Source: a virus | Virus record (IMG/VR): IMGVR_UViG_3300032334_000481 | Coordinates: 1 to 56,598 of that record | Strand: one strand, 5' to 3' | Length of the DNA: 56,598 nt | Shown: positions 1-8,057 of the stretch, in pieces | Layout of the letters: each line of letters opens with the position of its first letter | Numbering within the stretch: the first letter of the stretch is position 1 | The notes under the pieces: generated by a model | What the model was told of the DNA's origin: nothing | The model's input: only the letters and a program-made list of their open reading frames with translations | The model's database searches: none | Position numbers and translations under genes: made by a program

Positions 1-1348
1 TGGAAGCAACGTGTCTATACTGTCTAACTAGATAATCTTTAACATCTTCACGTCTTGAATCTTGGATGTCAGTATCGATATCTGGAAAGTCATTACGTTC
101 TGGATTAATAAAACGGAAGAACAGAAGACCATGCTCAATAGGGTCAATGTCAGTAATGCCTAGTGCATAACAGACTAGAGAACCAGCAGCCGAACCACGA
201 CCAGGACCAACCATAATGCCTTCTTTCTTAGCCCAGTTAATCATGTTACGAACAACTAGGAAGTAAGGAGCAAAGTTTTTATCTTTAATGATTTGAAGTT
301 CTTCTTCAGCCCTAACATGATATGCAGGGTCAGCACCAACACCACGAGCAGTCAATCCTTCCATAGCAAGTTCATAAAGTTCTTGGTCTGGATTCTGATA
401 TTGTGCAGGTAGTAGGTCTAGATGGTCTTTGATATTATAATCTTCAACCTTATTCATAATCTCAATAGTATTGTCATACATATCTTGTCTTACGATACCC
501 TGGGCTTCCATAGACTTGTGCATCTCTTCATCAGATAGCAGGTGAATCTCGTAGTCTCTAAAAGTAATCTGACGGTCAGCACCATATAGGTAATCCAACT
601 TATCCATAAGACCATCAATTTCCTGACTACCAGCAAAGGTAGCATCTTTCTGAATCTTATTTGAATAAGTGTTTAGGATTAGTTTAAGTTCCTGAATCTC
701 ACGCTGTTCTGGACCTGCGTGGTGACAGTCAGGGGTAACAATAGGCTTGATACCAAACTCATCTGCAAGAGCAAGAATAGTCTTGTTAATCTCTGGTGGA
801 TTATGTGGCATAACTTCGATATAGTAGTCATCGCCAAAAGTTTTCTTAGCCCACTGTAGATGTTCTTTTGCAGCAGCAAAGTCATCTGCTTCAATTGCTT
901 TAGCAAGGAAGCCAGATAGACAGCCAGAAGTGATGATAAGACCTTCTTTATACTTTTCTAGTGAAGTCCAGTCCATACGAGGCTTCTTATAAAAACCCTC
1001 GGTCCAAGCAATCTCGTTTAGTTTATTTAGATTCTCAAGACCCTTTTCGTTTTTGGCAAGAATGATTAAGTGATTATACACAAGGTCTAGTGGCGTATCT
1101 ACACGCTCTTCTTTGTCTCTCTGGTCAAAGCGGTCTTGTGCAATGTATCCTTCGACACCAAGAATTGGTTTAATACCATTCTCAATAGCGACACGATACA
1201 TCTCACGGTGTCCAGACAAGGAACCGTGGTCAGTGATTGCGATGGCTGGCATTCCAATTTGAATTGCTCTGTCCACATATTCTTGTGGTGTTGCTATGCC
1301 ATCAAATAGCGAGTAGTGAGTGTGAACGTGCAGTCCAGCATAACTCAT
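1..1348 (-). CDS. dnaE: DNA polymerase III alpha subunit (DnaE type), 3' part outside window
   Basis: Replicative DNA polymerase of the phage. The visible N-terminal 449 residues begin with a PHP domain (His-rich motif LHVHTHYSLFDG near residues 6-15, then ITDHGSLSGH). They run into the C-family polymerase palm, with VGPGRGSAAGS near residues 381-391 and the catalytic-type acidic motif PDIDTD near 422-427. These motifs are those of bacterial DnaE. The frame is open to the left edge, so thumb, fingers and the tau/beta-binding parts are missing. The ATG at 1348 is preceded by a weak AAGGAAAA. It is the last gene of the replication block, downstream of the ssDNA-binding gene and separated from it by a hairpin. 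Confidence 0.93.
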   Translation of the reverse strand, partial: MSYAGLHVHTHYSLFDGIATPQEYVDRAIQIGMPAIAITDHGSLSGHREMYRVAIENGIKPILGVEGYIAQDRFDQRDKEERVDTPLDLVYNHLIILAKNEKGLENLNKLNEIAWTEGFYKKPRMDWTSLEKYKEGLIITSGCLSGFLAKAIEADDFAAAKEHLQWAKKTFGDDYYIEVMPHNPPEINKTILALADEFGIKPIVTPDCHHAGPEQREIQELKLILNTYSNKIQKDATFAGSQEIDGLMDKLDYLYGADRQITFRDYEIHLLSDEEMHKSMEAQGIVRQDMYDNTIEIMNKVEDYNIKDHLDLLPAQYQNPDQELYELAMEGLTARGVGADPAYHVRAEEELQIIKDKNFAPYFLVVRNMINWAKKEGIMVGPGRGSAAGSLVCYALGITDIDPIEHGLLFFRFINPERNDFPDIDTDIQDSRREDVKDYLVRQYRHVAS

Positions 1349-1375
1349 ATAAAATTTTCCTTAAAGTTTAGAGCA

Positions 1376-1407
1376 ATGGGGGCAGAGAGCGAATCGTCTA
1401 CCCCCAT
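1376..1407 (-). terminator. GGGGG/CCCCC hairpin between ssb-like gene and dnaE
   Basis: Inverted repeat ATGGGGG / CCCCCAT with an 18-base loop, directly after the stop of the ssDNA-binding gene. On the minus strand it is not followed by a clear U tract, so it may be a partial terminator or an mRNA end-protecting stem. The arm-loop sequence GGGGGCAGAGA...CTACCCCC is shared with the hairpin after the capsid gene. Confidence 0.55.
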
Positions 1408-1420
1408 CACGATTAATTGA

Positions 1421-2074
1421 TTACCAGTCAGTGTTGCTGGATGTTAGAGATGGAGCATCAAAACCGAAGTAGAAATTCTCCTGCTCTGCGTAAGCGACTT
1501 CACGAACAACCTTTTCAAGATTGAATGGCTCAATGCCATCGAACTTGAATGGTTCTGTGTCTGGCTTAGTTGGAAGCAATGTGTAGTTGGTTTCAGTTCC
1601 CTGACCATTACGCTTAATCTTCCACTCTAGGTTCGAAATTGAACCAGTCTCAATTGCATACTCACGGAGATTTCCGAAAGCAGACTGCTTTGAGATACCC
1701 TGTGACCATACAGCCACATAAGGTGCTTCAGTACCATCGTCAATAATGACGTTACCATACCAGCGAAGACGTGAACGCCAACCTGACTTAGGCTCTTTAC
1801 GACCCATCTCACAACCGTAGCAGCGACCCTCGGAATCGATTGTACATACTGCCTTACGCTTGTAATCCTTTGGATTAGTGTGTTCTGCGATTACCACAGA
1901 TAGACCACGACTTTCATCGTAGTTTGCTGAATCTGTATCCAGTTCTTCAACGAAGCGAACCTTTGCAGATTGTCCGTCAGCCAACTTGACCCAACGAACC
2001 TTTTGACCATTGTTTTCATATTTAGGCTTATCCATAATTGCACCGATATCTTTTAGCCCTTTGATTACGCTCAT
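1421..2074 (-). CDS. gp32-like zinc-containing single-stranded DNA-binding protein
   Basis: 217 residues. It probably coats single-stranded DNA at the phage replication fork. The evidence is a His/Cys zinc set, H65, C77, C85 and C88 (CTIDSEGRCYGCEMG), whose spacing resembles T4 gp32 (H64, C77, C87, C90). It is surrounded by basic and aromatic residues (GWRSRLRWYGN) and the protein ends in a short polar tail with a terminal Trp. Its place between primase and polymerase genes fits. A good Shine-Dalgarno (AAGGAGAA) precedes the ATG at 2074. Fold assignment is by motif and context only. Confidence 0.7.
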   Translation of the reverse strand: MSVIKGLKDIGAIMDKPKYENNGQKVRWVKLADGQSAKVRFVEELDTDSANYDESRGLSVVIAEHTNPKDYKRKAVCTIDSEGRCYGCEMGRKEPKSGWRSRLRWYGNVIIDDGTEAPYVAVWSQGISKQSAFGNLREYAIETGSISNLEWKIKRNGQGTETNYTLLPTKPDTEPFKFDGIEPFNLEKVVREVAYAEQENFYFGFDAPSLTSSNTDW

Positions 2075-2105
2075 AATATTCTCCTTATGTTTTCTTAGCG
2101 GTATA

Positions 2106-3050
2106 CTAGTTTAGCATACTGGCAATAGTTTTGTCAAATGATTCGTCAATATTTTTTATTGCTTCATCAGACATATCGCCAATATCTTTATATTGTTTAT
2201 CTATTTTAATAACAGTAACACGAGAGCCAAGACGTTCAACTATCTTATCTTTCATGTTACCGCCAGCCTCATCATTATCTGCAATAACAATAATGTTATT
2301 AAAATACTTAATGAGTAGGTCTGTTTGAAAATTGGATACATTTGCACCCAACGTTGCTACCGCTGGAAAACCACACTGGTCTAAACGGATAGCATCAAAT
2401 GATGATTCAACTACATAGACTTTACCAGCAGTCTTTACACGATGTAGGTTGAACAAAGTTTTTGCCTTTGGAAGTCCTGGAGTATTCTTAAACTCTTTAC
2501 CCTCGATTGAACGACCAACAAAGCCAACAGGAATTCCATCTGGAGAGTGAACAGGTATAGTTACCATATCTTGTTTCTCAGAGAACCCAAGCAAGAACTT
2601 CCTGATAGATGTTTCATTGATTAATCTACCATCGTAGTATCTAGTTGCTCTTGGAGATTCCAATGCTTGCTGATTTAATCTTTTAATCTGCAACTCGTCA
2701 TACGGAACATAGTCTGGTTTTTGAACAAGTGTCTGATTAATCTGATAAGAAAGGTCAGTCTCGATTTCTTTAGACTTGATATAACGAACAGATTCAAAAT
2801 AGGTACGACCAGATGTATGCATAATCAGGGATGGCAAATCACAGACATGCTGGCAAGAGAAACAAAAGAATAGACCAGAGTTTTTGTCTACTTCACCAGC
2901 AGGTGAACGGTAGTTGTTGTGAAAAGGACAGAAAATAATATAGTCAGAATCTACTTCCGATTCGATTGTGATGCCTGACCCTGCGATAACTCTTTTAATC
3001 TGTTCTTTTGAGTAGGAATCATTTCTGTTCCGTCTATTCCTAATATCCAT
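2106..3050 (-). CDS. DnaG-like DNA primase (CHC2 zinc finger + Toprim)
   Basis: 314 residues. It makes RNA primers for replication. The N-terminal CHC2-type zinc finger is CPFH (C41, H44) followed by CFSC (C63, C66). After it come a primase core segment and a Toprim domain, with the acidic motif VVESSFDAIR near 213 and IADNDEAGG near 255. It is much shorter than cellular DnaG (about 600 residues) and lacks a helicase-binding C-terminal domain. The start at 3050 has AGGAAAG upstream and lies 100 bases inside the preceding gene. The N-terminal helix before the zinc finger argues that this overlap is real. Confidence 0.9.
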   Translation of the reverse strand: MDIRNRRNRNDSYSKEQIKRVIAGSGITIESEVDSDYIIFCPFHNNYRSPAGEVDKNSGLFFCFSCQHVCDLPSLIMHTSGRTYFESVRYIKSKEIETDLSYQINQTLVQKPDYVPYDELQIKRLNQQALESPRATRYYDGRLINETSIRKFLLGFSEKQDMVTIPVHSPDGIPVGFVGRSIEGKEFKNTPGLPKAKTLFNLHRVKTAGKVYVVESSFDAIRLDQCGFPAVATLGANVSNFQTDLLIKYFNNIIVIADNDEAGGNMKDKIVERLGSRVTVIKIDKQYKDIGDMSDEAIKNIDESFDKTIASMLN

Positions 3051-3295
3051 AATGCTCTATTCTTTCCTATGTATGTACCATATACTGTTAATGTAAATTC
3101 GTAGTAATCTTGTTCGTTATTATATTTTATCGTAAACTGTGGGTCTATGTCAAGTCTTGGCACATACCCCAGTTCACACATTTCAAGTGTCTTGAGTCTC
3201 ACAAGTTCTAAGCGAAGCCTACCGATTGCGGCATCATTTTTAATGATACCATCAAAAGTAAAGTTCTTAATAGGTTTGTGATGTATATTCTCCAC
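2951..3295 (-). CDS. Small protein overlapping primase, unknown
   Basis: 114 residues, no family recognised. It is mixed alpha/beta with a beta-rich C-terminal half (FTIKYNNEQDYYEFTLTVYGTYIG) and a basic, Gln-rich end. The 3' end overlaps the primase gene by 100 bases in another frame. The GTG start is almost at the predicted +1 of a TATAAT promoter (3301-3306), so it may be leaderless. The position between helicase and primase suggests a replication role, but nothing in the sequence proves it. Confidence 0.6.
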   Translation of the reverse strand: MENIHHKPIKNFTFDGIIKNDAAIGRLRLELVRLKTLEMCELGYVPRLDIDPQFTIKYNNEQDYYEFTLTVYGTYIGKNRALWILGIDGTEMIPTQKNRLKELSQGQASQSNRK

Positions 3296-3300
3296 ACTCT

Positions 3301-3306
3301 ATTATA
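3301..3306 (-). promoter_or_regulatory. -10 element for 114-aa gene
   Basis: TATAAT on the minus strand, six bases before the GTG start region at 3295. The upstream bases are AGT, so the TG extension seen in sister promoters is missing. Confidence 0.4.
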
Positions 3307-3307
3307 A

Positions 3308-4528
3308 CTAGTTATCTTCAAAATCCTTATAACGATAGTAACCTTTGTCAAAGTCCACCTGAACTAAGAACTCACCCATAAATCCGTTACGGTTCTTGCG
3401 GAAGACACACTCTAGAATGTCTGAATTGGTGGCACGACCAAGAGCAAGCACCCAGTCAGCATCGTAGGCAATCTGGCGTGACCATGCTGTTTGTCCCAAA
3501 GTAGGAACTGTATCTAATTTGGTAACGTCATCTGGTGTAGCAGACGATATAGAGATGATAGGCATTTCTTCGGAGATAGCCATCAACTTTAATTCACGAG
3601 AAAGATTCTTCATACGGACAGTTTCATTATCGGACTTCTGGTTAGGTGACATCAACTGCAGATAGTCTACAATAACTAGGTCAGGCTTGTACTGGTCAAT
3701 CTTACCACGAATAACTGACGGAGTTACTTCTCCACCATTATCATTAGAGATGATGTGAAATTCTGGCTTGCCCTGAAGTTCTTTCCTATGCCAACGCTTT
3801 AGGTCTTCAATGTCTACCTGCCCATTGCTAAGTTTACGATGTGACCAGAGACCTTCACCCATGATAGCAAACACACGGTTACGAACTTCTGTCTCTGACA
3901 TTTCGAGTGAGATGATTAGCGGTGACTTGCCTTGCTTCCATGCTTGAACTGCCATGTAGAGAGCAAACCAAGACTTACCAATTCCTGGATAGGCAAGGAA
4001 GACACCCAACTGACCTGGAGTAATACCAGCAGGTAGATAATTGTCAAATCCTGGCAAACCAGTCTTGATACCAATTGAACCTAGTTCATTCTGACGAGCA
4101 AGATTTTCAAAGTATGCAACAGCAGAATCAATATCAGTAGCATCGATGTCACGGATAACTGCTGTGTTTTTCTTTAGTTCTGATGTCTTCTGGATTAGGT
4201 CTTCTAGTGCCTTAGTACCCTGACCTGCTTGAACATCTGAAGCAGTAGTTCTAAGAACATCCTTTAGACTATCATTTAGAAATTCTGCCTGTAGTTCTTC
4301 TAGGTGATACTTAGTAGCACCAACACCATCTATAGGAGCAAAATCACGGAACTTATCTACAACTAAAGATACTGGTGGCACTGTACCATTAGTCTCAGAA
4401 TAGTTGCGGATAAAAGTCCAGATGTCATTGTGGGTTCTTAAGATGTTGTCCACGTTTGCTTGTAGCAGGACGTGAACCTGCTTATCTGCCAATACAGCAG
4501 AGATTAGTTTTGATTCTGTATTATTCAC
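3308..4528 (-). CDS. dnaB: Replicative DNA helicase, DnaB/gp4 family
   Basis: 406 residues. It unwinds DNA ahead of the replisome. An N-terminal alpha-helical domain (residues 1-120) is followed by a RecA-fold motor with Walker A PGIGKS (181-186), Walker B LVIVDYLQL (284-292) and a C-terminal RKNRNGFMGE segment typical of the family's last motif. The length is a little short of bacterial DnaB (about 450-470), with a reduced N-terminal domain. The start overlaps the preceding gene by 8 bases, so the two are translationally coupled. Confidence 0.92.
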   Translation of the reverse strand: MNNTESKLISAVLADKQVHVLLQANVDNILRTHNDIWTFIRNYSETNGTVPPVSLVVDKFRDFAPIDGVGATKYHLEELQAEFLNDSLKDVLRTTASDVQAGQGTKALEDLIQKTSELKKNTAVIRDIDATDIDSAVAYFENLARQNELGSIGIKTGLPGFDNYLPAGITPGQLGVFLAYPGIGKSWFALYMAVQAWKQGKSPLIISLEMSETEVRNRVFAIMGEGLWSHRKLSNGQVDIEDLKRWHRKELQGKPEFHIISNDNGGEVTPSVIRGKIDQYKPDLVIVDYLQLMSPNQKSDNETVRMKNLSRELKLMAISEEMPIISISSATPDDVTKLDTVPTLGQTAWSRQIAYDADWVLALGRATNSDILECVFRKNRNGFMGEFLVQVDFDKGYYRYKDFEDN

Positions 4529-4829
4529 TTAGCCACTCTTTCGCCTTGAGCCTACGTTCTGCTCGTTCTTTGTTGTCTTGTTCTACTTGTTTACGTTTGT
4601 AAACAATGTGGTCTGCATAGTTTGCAAAGTATTTCCATGACGGATTTTCCGATACATCAAAGTAATACTGGAGTAGTTCATAGCATTCTGGTATGCCATA
4701 GGATTCAATAAGTGCATCTGCAGCCCATTGCTCAACATTTAAATTTAGGGATGGCTTTTCTTCGTACTTTGCAGTATGTAATTTACTGTAACGACTAAGC
4801 AAAGCCATACGGTCTTTGCGGTCAGCCAT
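4521..4829 (-). CDS. Small helical protein upstream of helicase
   Basis: 102 residues. No family is recognised with certainty. It is predicted mostly helical, with a very basic and charged C-terminus (YKRKQVEQDNKERAERRLKAKEWL). It overlaps the helicase start by 8 bases and the upstream gene by 1 base (TAATG). Small helical genes directly in front of phage helicases are often loaders or helicase-associated factors, so that is the best guess, from position only. Confidence 0.6.
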   Translation of the reverse strand: MADRKDRMALLSRYSKLHTAKYEEKPSLNLNVEQWAADALIESYGIPECYELLQYYFDVSENPSWKYFANYADHIVYKRKQVEQDNKERAERRLKAKEWLSE

Positions 4830-5038
4830 TACTTATTCTCTGTCTCTTCTACAGATTCCTTGACTTTCTCAGCCAATCTTTGCTCAACAAATGCATACAC
4901 ACGTTCAAATGCTTCACCAGTTGTTTCTCCATTACGCTTACTATCTGATACAGATAGGTCAATACGCAATGATTGAAAGTTACCCAAGTTAAGCGTATAG
5001 CCTAGCCCAACTGTAACCTTAGTCTCATCGTTATTCAT
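4829..5038 (-). CDS. Small conserved phage protein of replication block
   Basis: 69 residues. The pattern is GLGYTLNLGNFQSLRIDLSV, then GETTGEAFERVYAFVEQRLAEKVKE: one beta-rich half and one amphipathic helix. It resembles a small phage protein type I have seen near replication genes, but no function is known to me. It is preceded by GAAAGGACAATGG (Shine-Dalgarno AAAGGA). The stop overlaps the next start in TAATG. Confidence 0.6.
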   Translation of the reverse strand: MNNDETKVTVGLGYTLNLGNFQSLRIDLSVSDSKRNGETTGEAFERVYAFVEQRLAEKVKESVEETENK

Positions 5039-5057
5039 ACCATTGTCCTTTCAAGAA

Positions 5058-5588
5058 CTAAATTGATTCATTCCAGATTGGCACAAATCTGCCATCTTCT
5101 GTCTTTGTATAAACCAGTATACCATCGCCCATACGCCTTGTCAACTCTTGTTTTGTAGGTGTTACATCGTTGGTTATTAGTTTATCTTTTCTTGGTCTAC
5201 CGTGGTGGTAGGAAGCAAGTATATCACGAATTTCCCTAACCTGTGATTCAGAATAGTAAGAACGGACCTGCCAGCCCCTCTCTCCGCCCTTCTGTGACCC
5301 CATAGGGAAGGGAATAATGCCTTTTAGCATTAATGCTGGCATATATTTCTTATGCCTGTTTACGAGGCTTGCAGCCTCTCCTACGGTATATGCTCTTTGC
5401 CTGTTCTTTTTAAAATCACTAACTAAACAACTTTCTATTTGGTCAAGTGTAATATTATAAACAGACATTATGCCATTAGAGTTATTCATGTGATATACAC
5501 GGACAAGGCTTCCATTTAAAAACCAAACTTTTTTATTCCCTGAAATAACAGGGGCAGCATTGTATTGCTCCATTGTTAAAGCAGCCAT
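5058..5588 (-). CDS. MerR/excisionase-like helix-turn-helix protein
   Basis: 176 residues. The central part, AYTVGEAASLVNRHKKYMPALMLKGIIPFPMG, followed by YYSESQVREIRDILASYH, matches a winged-helix MerR/Xis-type DNA-binding domain (residues 66-128). A basic segment (RPRKDKL) follows. It sits exactly at the border between tail genes and replication genes, so a role in switching expression is plausible but unproven. The start codon overlaps the previous stop (TAATG). Confidence 0.65.
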   Translation of the reverse strand: MAALTMEQYNAAPVISGNKKVWFLNGSLVRVYHMNNSNGIMSVYNITLDQIESCLVSDFKKNRQRAYTVGEAASLVNRHKKYMPALMLKGIIPFPMGSQKGGERGWQVRSYYSESQVREIRDILASYHHGRPRKDKLITNDVTPTKQELTRRMGDGILVYTKTEDGRFVPIWNESI

Positions 5589-6016
5589 TACACTCCAATA
5601 GCAATTACACTTACGTCCAAAGTTACAACGCCATCTTTGTCATAATCAATTTTATAATATATAGCAGAAGTATCTATGCCTGTAATGGTTAGTGTTGCTT
5701 TTACTGTAGAAGAACTTTTTGAAACTAAGGTGGCAGTTGCTATTGGTGCTTGACCAAATTGTGTATTAAAAGATATTTGTCCAGTTGTTGGAGTTTTAGC
5801 AGTAACATTGGCAGAATTTAAAACGTTGACTACCCTGGCTTGAAATTTAATGTTACTTGTTTTTGCTGATGTTGGTTGATTTGTGTATGATTGAATTTGA
5901 GAGGAGCCAGTTGAAGCCAACTCTCCATTAATACTAATTAACGAACTAACAATGTCATAAAGGTACTGGGTATCAATTGGTTGACCATTGCTTGGTAGTG
6001 AAGGTACTTTTGCCAT
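5588..6016 (-). CDS. Small virion/tail-fibre-type protein
   Basis: 142 residues, Ser/Thr/Asn-rich and beta-strand rich. The N-terminus resembles baseplate-attached fibre proteins (GQPIDTQYLYDIVSSLISING). The last 70 residues look like a beta-sandwich of the 'IDYDKDGVVTLDVSVIAIGV' type. It is the last gene of the tail block. The ATG is exactly at the predicted +1 of an extended -10 promoter, so it is probably also transcribed alone as a leaderless mRNA. Confidence 0.65.
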   Translation of the reverse strand: MAKVPSLPSNGQPIDTQYLYDIVSSLISINGELASTGSSQIQSYTNQPTSAKTSNIKFQARVVNVLNSANVTAKTPTTGQISFNTQFGQAPIATATLVSKSSSTVKATLTITGIDTSAIYYKIDYDKDGVVTLDVSVIAIGV

Positions 6017-6022
6017 ACTTTA

Positions 6023-6031
6023 ATTATACCA
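6023..6031 (-). promoter_or_regulatory. Extended -10 promoter, leaderless (TGG-TATAAT)
   Basis: TGGTATAAT ends exactly six bases before the ATG at 6016, which places +1 on the A of the start codon. Confidence 0.65.
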
Positions 6032-6035
6032 TAAC

Positions 6036-8057
6036 CTATAGCCTTAGTGATGTTACTAAGGAACCACCAACAATAGATATTGTCCAGTTAGCACTTGTTG
6101 TACCACTTCCAGCAACAGTTTCTGCATACATAGTTATAGATGTTGTAGAACTACTTGTTATTATGCCTTCTAGGTAGTCTGTTGGAGCAGCGGTTCTAGC
6201 AGCCCTTATTTTCATACCAGGGATAAGTACGTTACTTGTGTTTGTTACCGCAAAAGTTTTAGAAGCAGGAACTGTCATAGTGTTGCTTGTTGTAGATGTA
6301 AATGTGGGGGTTACTGAATTTTTAGGTATTTGAGAATCTGCTTTTATTACTAACAATGTTCCTGTTTTATAATCAACTGCTGTTGTTGTTGGTGGTAAAG
6401 ATACCCCATTTGATGAGTCGGAATAAATCCTTAATCCGATATTTCTGTCCGAACTAGAATACGGTAAACTCATGTTAGTTAAATTTACACTATATGGTAA
6501 AGTTGAGTCATTTGTTTCGAGGGTTGCGTAGGCATTGAAGTATGTACTTCTGCTTTTTGTTATACTCCACAAAGTATATTTATTTACATCTGTTACAATT
6601 TCAGACTCGTTATCATTAGATGCTAAAACAATAGCCTGAACAAACATCGGTTTTAGTTGATACTGCTCTATTGGAATACCAGTTTCTATAGTACCATTAT
6701 GGTTTGTGCTAGATGTGACTGTTGCATTATTTGCTATAAACACTATATCCCCAGATGCGGTATGACCAGTTGTTGGTCTGGTTGGATGTGAAATAGATGA
6801 AAGATTTCCTGCAGTAAAATCTTGACGAGAATCAACATCGATGGAAGTAGTAGAATTTATCTTAGTTATTTTGACAGCACCAGAACCCAAACTGCCAGGT
6901 GACCCTGCTCCAACAATCATCTGCCCAACTTCTAAATTATTTGTAAATGGTGTAACAGAAGTTATTCTTGCTGTTTTTACTTGTTCTGTATTATCTACCA
7001 AGCCTACAGTAAAAGTTTGAGATATTGTTGTCATTGCATATTGCGTATTTGATAAAACAATTATATTGTTGTCGTAATCAACTTGAGATACTATGCCATC
7101 TCCAAAATCTCCATCTCCACTAATTTTAGTTAACGACATTCCAGGAACAACCCCATAGTTAATTAAATTTTCATTTGTAACAATCGTACAACCACCTTGA
7201 GTTATGACTGCTGTTAATTTTGAAGTATTCATTTTTCTTGAAAAAGATATTTCATACTGATTGTCTGATGAAGTTTTAACGTACTCATAGTCTGTCCATG
7301 CATGTGTTCTTGTAATATTTGTAATATAGCCAGATGAGGTCCATGAAGAACCTGATTGAATATTAAAAACATTTCCAGAAGAATAAGGCTGACTTGCTTG
7401 TATTGCAAAAGTATTTCCTGGAGTTGTAGTTCCTGGTCCAGCATATAAATTTACTGTTCCAGATGAATCTGTTATTACTTTATCTAAATATGTTTTAAAA
7501 GATAATGAAGTGTTTCTATAGTCTGGATTAGAACTTGATAAAGTTAAAGTCCCAATATAAATACCACTACTTAGTGTGGGGGCACTAAGTGTTCCCCATT
7601 TTGCAAGAAATGACCACATATTCCAAGAAACATAGGCATCAAATTTTTTAACATTTGAATCAGTTGGGTTTTCCCATTTTAATTTAAAATCGTCTTGTTC
7701 TGGATAATGTATTCCATTTTCTTTATTAGATGTAATTTGTGTAATTTCACTGCTGGGCATTGTGGAATCCATATTAGTAGAACTGGTTGAAGATAAATTA
7801 ATTGCAGTTCCTCCATGTAAATCTGTTGGATAGTCTTCGTTTAATGGAGCATTAGAATAATTGGTTTGTAAAATTGTTGCATTTTCTGAACTATTATTTT
7901 TTTTTAAAAAATTTAAACTTATTGGATTAGACCATGAAGAAATTTGACTAGAATCTTGATAATTTTTTAATCTATATCTAAAGGTAATTCCAACCGAGGA
8001 CCCATCTGCTGTAAACTTATCAATATTATTTATTGGAATTACTATTTCTCTAGACAT
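6036..8057 (-). CDS. Tail/baseplate protein with beta-sandwich repeats
   Basis: 673 residues, no enzyme motif. The N-terminus looks like a fibronectin-III or baseplate-attachment strand set (ITFRYRLKNYQDSSQISSWSNPI). Then come several short beta modules with the shared pattern N-x-L-xx-GM-x-(I/V)-x-G-x-G-...-I-(T/D)-x-x-(T)-S-I: near residues 297-330, 362-402 and 610-660. Similar modules occur in other virion proteins of this genome. It lies in the baseplate region downstream of the tail hub and overlaps the preceding gene by 8 bases. It could be a receptor-binding or upper-baseplate protein. Confidence 0.65.
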   Translation of the reverse strand: MSREIVIPINNIDKFTADGSSVGITFRYRLKNYQDSSQISSWSNPISLNFLKKNNSSENATILQTNYSNAPLNEDYPTDLHGGTAINLSSTSSTNMDSTMPSSEITQITSNKENGIHYPEQDDFKLKWENPTDSNVKKFDAYVSWNMWSFLAKWGTLSAPTLSSGIYIGTLTLSSSNPDYRNTSLSFKTYLDKVITDSSGTVNLYAGPGTTTPGNTFAIQASQPYSSGNVFNIQSGSSWTSSGYITNITRTHAWTDYEYVKTSSDNQYEISFSRKMNTSKLTAVITQGGCTIVTNENLINYGVVPGMSLTKISGDGDFGDGIVSQVDYDNNIIVLSNTQYAMTTISQTFTVGLVDNTEQVKTARITSVTPFTNNLEVGQMIVGAGSPGSLGSGAVKITKINSTTSIDVDSRQDFTAGNLSSISHPTRPTTGHTASGDIVFIANNATVTSSTNHNGTIETGIPIEQYQLKPMFVQAIVLASNDNESEIVTDVNKYTLWSITKSRSTYFNAYATLETNDSTLPYSVNLTNMSLPYSSSDRNIGLRIYSDSSNGVSLPPTTTAVDYKTGTLLVIKADSQIPKNSVTPTFTSTTSNTMTVPASKTFAVTNTSNVLIPGMKIRAARTAAPTDYLEGIITSSSTTSITMYAETVAGSGTTSANWTISIVGGSLVTSLRL

